A stretch of DNA of 64,000 nt. It comes from Promethearchaeota archaeon Loki_b31. Its GTDB lineage: Archaea; Asgardarchaeota; Lokiarchaeia; Sigyniarchaeales; SOKP01. Position 1 is the stretch's first letter. Each line of letters begins with the position of its first letter. The notes under the pieces are model-generated. The model made no database searches. It was given only the letters and a program-made list of their open reading frames with translations, and was not told the origin of the DNA. Shown piece after piece: positions 61,448 to 64,000 of the stretch. Location of the stretch: contig NJBI01000005.1 in NCBI GenBank assembly GCA_005222975.1, forward strand, positions 62,001 through 126,000. Direction: 5' to 3'. The translations under genes and the position numbers were made by a program.

Positions 61448-62752
61448 ATGGTAAAAGAAATAGTAGTTGAACCAGTCACTCGATTAGAAGGCCATGGAGG
61501 ATTAAGAATTGTTATTGGAGACGATGGTAAAGTAAAGGACGCCCAGTTTAATATCACTTCAACGAGATTTTTTGAGAAGTTTTGCGAGGGCAGGTATTGC
61601 GAGCATGTACCTAGGATTACGCCACGAATTTGTGGAATATGTCCTATCCCTCATCACTTAGCTCCAACCAAAGCGGTTGAAGACGCTTGGGGTGTAGAAA
61701 TACCAACTCCTGCTTTAAAACTTAGACAATTGTTAATGAATGCGAAGCAGTATTCATCGCATATGTTGCACTTTTACGCGTTAGCGGCACCTGATTTCCT
61801 CTTAGGACCTTTTGCAGACCCAGCGTTAAGGAATGTTGTTCATGTGATAAACAAGATGCCCGATGTTGGAGCAATGGCATTGAAGATGATGGATTTCGGT
61901 CAAAAACTATGCGCTGAAATCGGTGGAAAGTCAGTTCACCCCGTTTCTGCAATTGTAGGTGGGATGAAAAAACCGATGGACGAAGCTGCAAGGGATAAAT
62001 TTTTAAAAATGGTTCCTGAGCAAGTTGATTTCATGTTGAAGACAGTTGATATTGCCCTAAAAGTTGTAACTGATTATTGGGATGTCGTTGCTAATGTAGG
62101 TGTTGTGCCAACTTATTATCTTGGTATGACGAAAAACGGAGTACACGATATTTACGAAGGCGACCTTAGAATAGTCACTCCCGATGGTAAAAAGATCGAT
62201 TATGATGTTCATAATTATCTGGATGTTATAGGGGAACACATTCCTGATCATTCATACGCTACCCACACGTATTATAAACCAGCGGGATATCCTGATGGCA
62301 TTTATCGAGCCAATACTCTAGCAATGACGAATTGCGCTGATAAAATGGCAACACCATTAGCTGACGGGGCTTTAAAGGAAATGAAAGCCAAAATCGGTGA
62401 TGTGTCGCATCACACGTTTGCCTATCATTGGGCGCGAATTATTGAAGCTGTAGAAGCAATTGAATTAATCGCACAATATCTTGAAGACCCTGACATAGTA
62501 AATCCCGATTGCAAGACATTAGATGTCGAACCGCGAGAAGGTAACGGTGTTGGCGTTGTGGAAGCTCCCAGAGGTATATTGTTGTATAATATCTGGTCTG
62601 ATGATCAAGGTATTTGTAAGAAGTTAAATCTTCTAGTTGCAACGAACCATAATATCGCTGGAATCGAGAAGACATTAATGCACGTTGCTAAACAAGTGTT
62701 CGAAGATAAGGCCTTGGAAGGATTAAAATTACCAGACCCTTGGATTAAATAA
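61448..62752 (+). CDS. vhuA: [NiFe] hydrogenase large subunit lacking the C-terminal nickel-ligand motif (VhuA)
   Basis: A ~434-residue large subunit. I start at ATG 61448 (MVKEIVVEPVTRLEGHGGLR), with AATAGGTGG 8-10 bases upstream, rather than GTG 61436. The N-terminal Ni motif is RICGICPIPHH (C62, C65). The protein ends at GLKLPDPWIK without the usual C-terminal DPCxxCxxH. The missing motif is encoded by the next small gene with a UGA codon (vhuU), as in the split VhuA/VhuU enzymes of Methanococcus. It therefore needs VhuU to build the active site, plus the HypD/E/F proteins encoded to the left. Confidence 0.95.
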   Translation: MVKEIVVEPVTRLEGHGGLRIVIGDDGKVKDAQFNITSTRFFEKFCEGRYCEHVPRITPRICGICPIPHHLAPTKAVEDAWGVEIPTPALKLRQLLMNAKQYSSHMLHFYALAAPDFLLGPFADPALRNVVHVINKMPDVGAMALKMMDFGQKLCAEIGGKSVHPVSAIVGGMKKPMDEAARDKFLKMVPEQVDFMLKTVDIALKVVTDYWDVVANVGVVPTYYLGMTKNGVHDIYEGDLRIVTPDGKKIDYDVHNYLDVIGEHIPDHSYATHTYYKPAGYPDGIYRANTLAMTNCADKMATPLADGALKEMKAKIGDVSHHTFAYHWARIIEAVEAIELIAQYLEDPDIVNPDCKTLDVEPREGNGVGVVEAPRGILLYNIWSDDQGICKKLNLLVATNHNIAGIEKTLMHVAKQVFEDKALEGLKLPDPWIK

Positions 62753-62781
62753 AAATAAAAAAAGGAAACTGTGAAAGAAAA

Positions 62782-62934
62782 ATGAGCGAAGAAATTCCGG
62801 AAGGAGTAGTAAATATCTTAGAAATGATAGTCCGTTGTTTTGACTGCTGACTATCGTGTGCCGCCCACATTACTGTAGTAAAAGAGGACGGCGAAGAGAT
62901 TTACTCTCGCAAGTTGAACGTTGGCTTAGGATGA
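62782..62934 (+). CDS. vhuU: Selenocysteine-containing hydrogenase subunit VhuU (UGA at 62848-62850)
   Basis: A 50-residue frame read through one TGA: ATG 62782, ILEMIVRCFDC-U-LSCAAHITVV, end at TGA 62932. The UGA is codon 23 and falls exactly at the first cysteine of the C-terminal hydrogenase motif (usual DPCxxCxxH; here D-C-U-L-S-C-A-A-H), so Sec and Cys26 bind nickel. Residues after AAH would be removed by the maturation protease. It lies 30 bases after vhuA, which lacks this motif, so the gene is functionally required. Sec in VhuU is known in Methanococcus and Lokiarchaeota. If the second UGA were also decoded, the frame would extend to 62985. Confidence 0.9.
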
Positions 62935-62992
62935 ATATCCAATGAAAATAATAGATTGGATATAACTGCCCCCTGTGCGGGGTAAAAGCCAA
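62921..62992 (+). promoter_or_regulatory. Candidate SECIS-type RNA structure at the 3' end of vhuU
   Basis: TTGGCTT (62921-62927) pairs with AAGCCAA (62986-62992). Inside it are two hairpins: ATATCCAAT / ATTGGATAT (62935-62943 and 62955-62963) and CCCC-TGTGC-GGGG (62970-62982). A SECIS element must lie near a Sec gene, and Lokiarchaeal ones sit in the 3' region. However, I cannot place the A/UGA-GA quartet core convincingly, so the assignment is tentative. Confidence 0.45.
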
Positions 62993-63041
62993 TAAATGTT
63001 TTAAATAAAAACGAATGAAAAAATGGAAAAAAGTGAAAAAA

Positions 63042-63548
63042 ATGACAATAGATTTTGAATTTAGAAAACAAGTTATGGATTATCATATCGGGTCTGATTT
63101 GATTAAATATTGCTATCAATGTAGTCGCTGTTCAGACAACTGTCCAATTACTAACGTAACGACAGACTTCTATACGACGACAGGATACAACCCAAGAGCT
63201 AACATTTTAAAAGCGTTGTTAGGATATAAAGATATGATTTTTTCTGAAGATCCTTTAGCAATTTGGGGCTGCACGGTTTGCGATACATGCGACGAGGTTT
63301 GCCCGCAGAACATAGAATTGACAGAAATCTTTACTTTCTTAAAAAACGAGTCCACTAAACAAGGAAATGCGCCTGAATTTATTTATTTACAAGCGAGAGC
63401 AATTTTTGATAGTGCAAAAGCAATACCTTCCCAACCTGCTATAGAACGCAGACGAGAACAATTAGGTCTACCGGCTGTTGCCGCACCAGATGTAAGCGAA
63501 TTACAAACTTTATTAAAAAATATAGGAGCAGATAAAAAGCTTAAATAG
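63042..63548 (+). CDS. hdrC: HdrC-like iron-sulfur subunit (second copy)
   Basis: About 168 residues from ATG 63042 (MTIDFEFRKQVMDYHIGSDL); an ATG at 63015 would add a lysine-rich leader, and neither has a strong ribosome-binding site. Two [4Fe-4S] motifs are visible: CYQCSRCSDNCPITN and CTVCDTCDEVCPQNIE. The C-terminal helix region PAIERRREQLGLP is typical of HdrC. It is diverged from the hdrC at 23581-24195 and lies in the vhuGAU string, followed by an hdrB-like gene with AGGAGG between them. It probably carries electrons from the hydrogenase/HdrA module to the adjacent HdrB. Confidence 0.88.
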   Translation: MTIDFEFRKQVMDYHIGSDLIKYCYQCSRCSDNCPITNVTTDFYTTTGYNPRANILKALLGYKDMIFSEDPLAIWGCTVCDTCDEVCPQNIELTEIFTFLKNESTKQGNAPEFIYLQARAIFDSAKAIPSQPAIERRREQLGLPAVAAPDVSELQTLLKNIGADKKLK

Positions 63549-63564
63549 GAGGAATGGTGAGAAA

Positions 63565-64000
63565 ATGACAGAATATAAGATGTTTGAGGGTTGTACGATC
63601 GGAAACCGCATTCCATTTATAGAAGCCGCTTCCAGAAAAGTTTTTGATAAAGTTGGAATTGAGACCTCACAAACGAATTTTTCTTGTTGCCCAGATCCTA
63701 CGGGCATGAAATCGTTTGATAACGACGCTTGGTTAGCAATCGGCGCAAGAAATTTATGTTTAGCGGAAGCTGAAGGAAAAGACATAATTTCTCTATGTAA
63801 TGGTTGTGCTAACACGCTTAGAGGTGTTCAACATCAATTAAAGCACGATTCATGGAAAATGGATAAGGTCAATAAAGAGCTCGCTAAAATCGGGAAAGAA
63901 TATAAAGGCACAATAGACATTAAGCATTTTGTTGATGTGTTGAGCGATAATTTAGACAAGGTTAAAGGAGCAATAACTAAGCCACTTGCCGGTCTAAAAG
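63565..64000 (+). CDS. hdrB: HdrB-like subunit (partial, cut by the right edge)
   Basis: The frame opens at ATG 63565, with AGGAGG at 63547-63552, and is still open at 64000 (145 codons seen). The first CCG domain is visible: MFEGCTIGNRIPFIEAASRK, FSCCPDPTGMKSF and SLCNGCANTLRGVQ. The following YKGTIDIKHFVDVL segment matches the part of HdrB between its two CCG domains. The second CCG domain lies beyond the window. It should form a complex with the HdrC encoded just before it. It is distinct from the hdrB at 22629-23579, so the organism has at least two Hdr sets. Confidence 0.88.
   Translation, partial: MTEYKMFEGCTIGNRIPFIEAASRKVFDKVGIETSQTNFSCCPDPTGMKSFDNDAWLAIGARNLCLAEAEGKDIISLCNGCANTLRGVQHQLKHDSWKMDKVNKELAKIGKEYKGTIDIKHFVDVLSDNLDKVKGAITKPLAGLK

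Noticed and set aside
1-64000. CRISPR arrays, rRNA genes, transposases
   Set aside because: I saw no regularly spaced repeats, no rRNA-like conserved blocks and no transposase or integrase gene.

Overview
The window reads as a chromosome segment of an AT-rich, anaerobic, hydrogen-metabolising Asgard archaeon, most likely a Lokiarchaeota-type (Promethearchaeales-like) lineage. This rests on gene content, not on a phylogenetic marker. It carries tetrahydromethanopterin-type C1 genes (formylmethanofuran dehydrogenase subunits, a formaldehyde-activating-enzyme domain), HdrABC and a group 3c [NiFe(Se)] hydrogenase, and a tungsten-type aldehyde oxidoreductase. Beside them stand eukaryote-like signalling parts: a Rag/Arf-like small GTPase, a roadblock protein and longin-like domains. 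A UGA-interrupted VhuU gene implies selenocysteine decoding, which is reported for Lokiarchaeota. Archaeal TATA-like boxes, short Shine-Dalgarno sequences and TTG/GTG starts are common.

Layout. 1-1575 (minus): an mvhD-fwdG-fwdF-fwdD operon running off the left edge, linking a hydrogenase/Hdr adaptor to formylmethanofuran dehydrogenase. 1756-9000: a toroid-type protein, a methyltransferase/membrane-protein pair, a 2-oxoacid:ferredoxin oxidoreductase (fused gamma-alpha plus beta) and a UDP-glucose dehydrogenase. 9210-12006: a two-gene unit of an unrecognised 428-residue protein and a DapA-family aldolase fused to Fae. This is the most promising candidate for an undescribed pathway. 12273-20534: peroxiredoxin, a MaoC pair, nitroreductase, a YyaL-type protein, several small conserved proteins and a CDP-alcohol phosphatidyltransferase. 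20598-24195: an hdrCBA operon with a palindromic upstream region.

24597-37426 is regulatory and metabolic: a TPR gene broken by one stop, two large PAS histidine kinases, an aldehyde:ferredoxin oxidoreductase, cysE-cysK, and a compact ArsR / small GTPase / MASE3 kinase / response regulator gene string. 37602-43933 holds an unknown protein, an atypical tRNA-Cys beside cysS, a PIG-L deacetylase, a roadblock protein, two broken genes and a GC-rich, probably structured, non-coding element. 44079-50511: fwdA, mobA (no normal start codon) and two convergent purF homologues, one without the glutaminase cysteine.

50638-64000 is a hydrogenase region. hypF, hypD and hypE lie on the minus strand, interleaved with a PLC-like gene and an MNT/HEPN toxin-antitoxin pair. 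A DsrE/F/H-like trio follows. Then come vhuG (with a duplicated Fe-S domain), vhuA (lacking the C-terminal Ni ligands), the selenocysteine gene vhuU that supplies them, and a second hdrC-hdrB set running off the right edge. Taken together, the genes support a model in which H2 oxidation or evolution is coupled through Vhu-Hdr electron bifurcation to ferredoxin and to the CO2/formyl-methanofuran branch. MobA would supply the Mo/W cofactor, HypDEF the hydrogenase ligands, and aldolase-Fae a formaldehyde entry or exit point. Several genes carry single stops or frameshifts; these could be real decay or assembly error.
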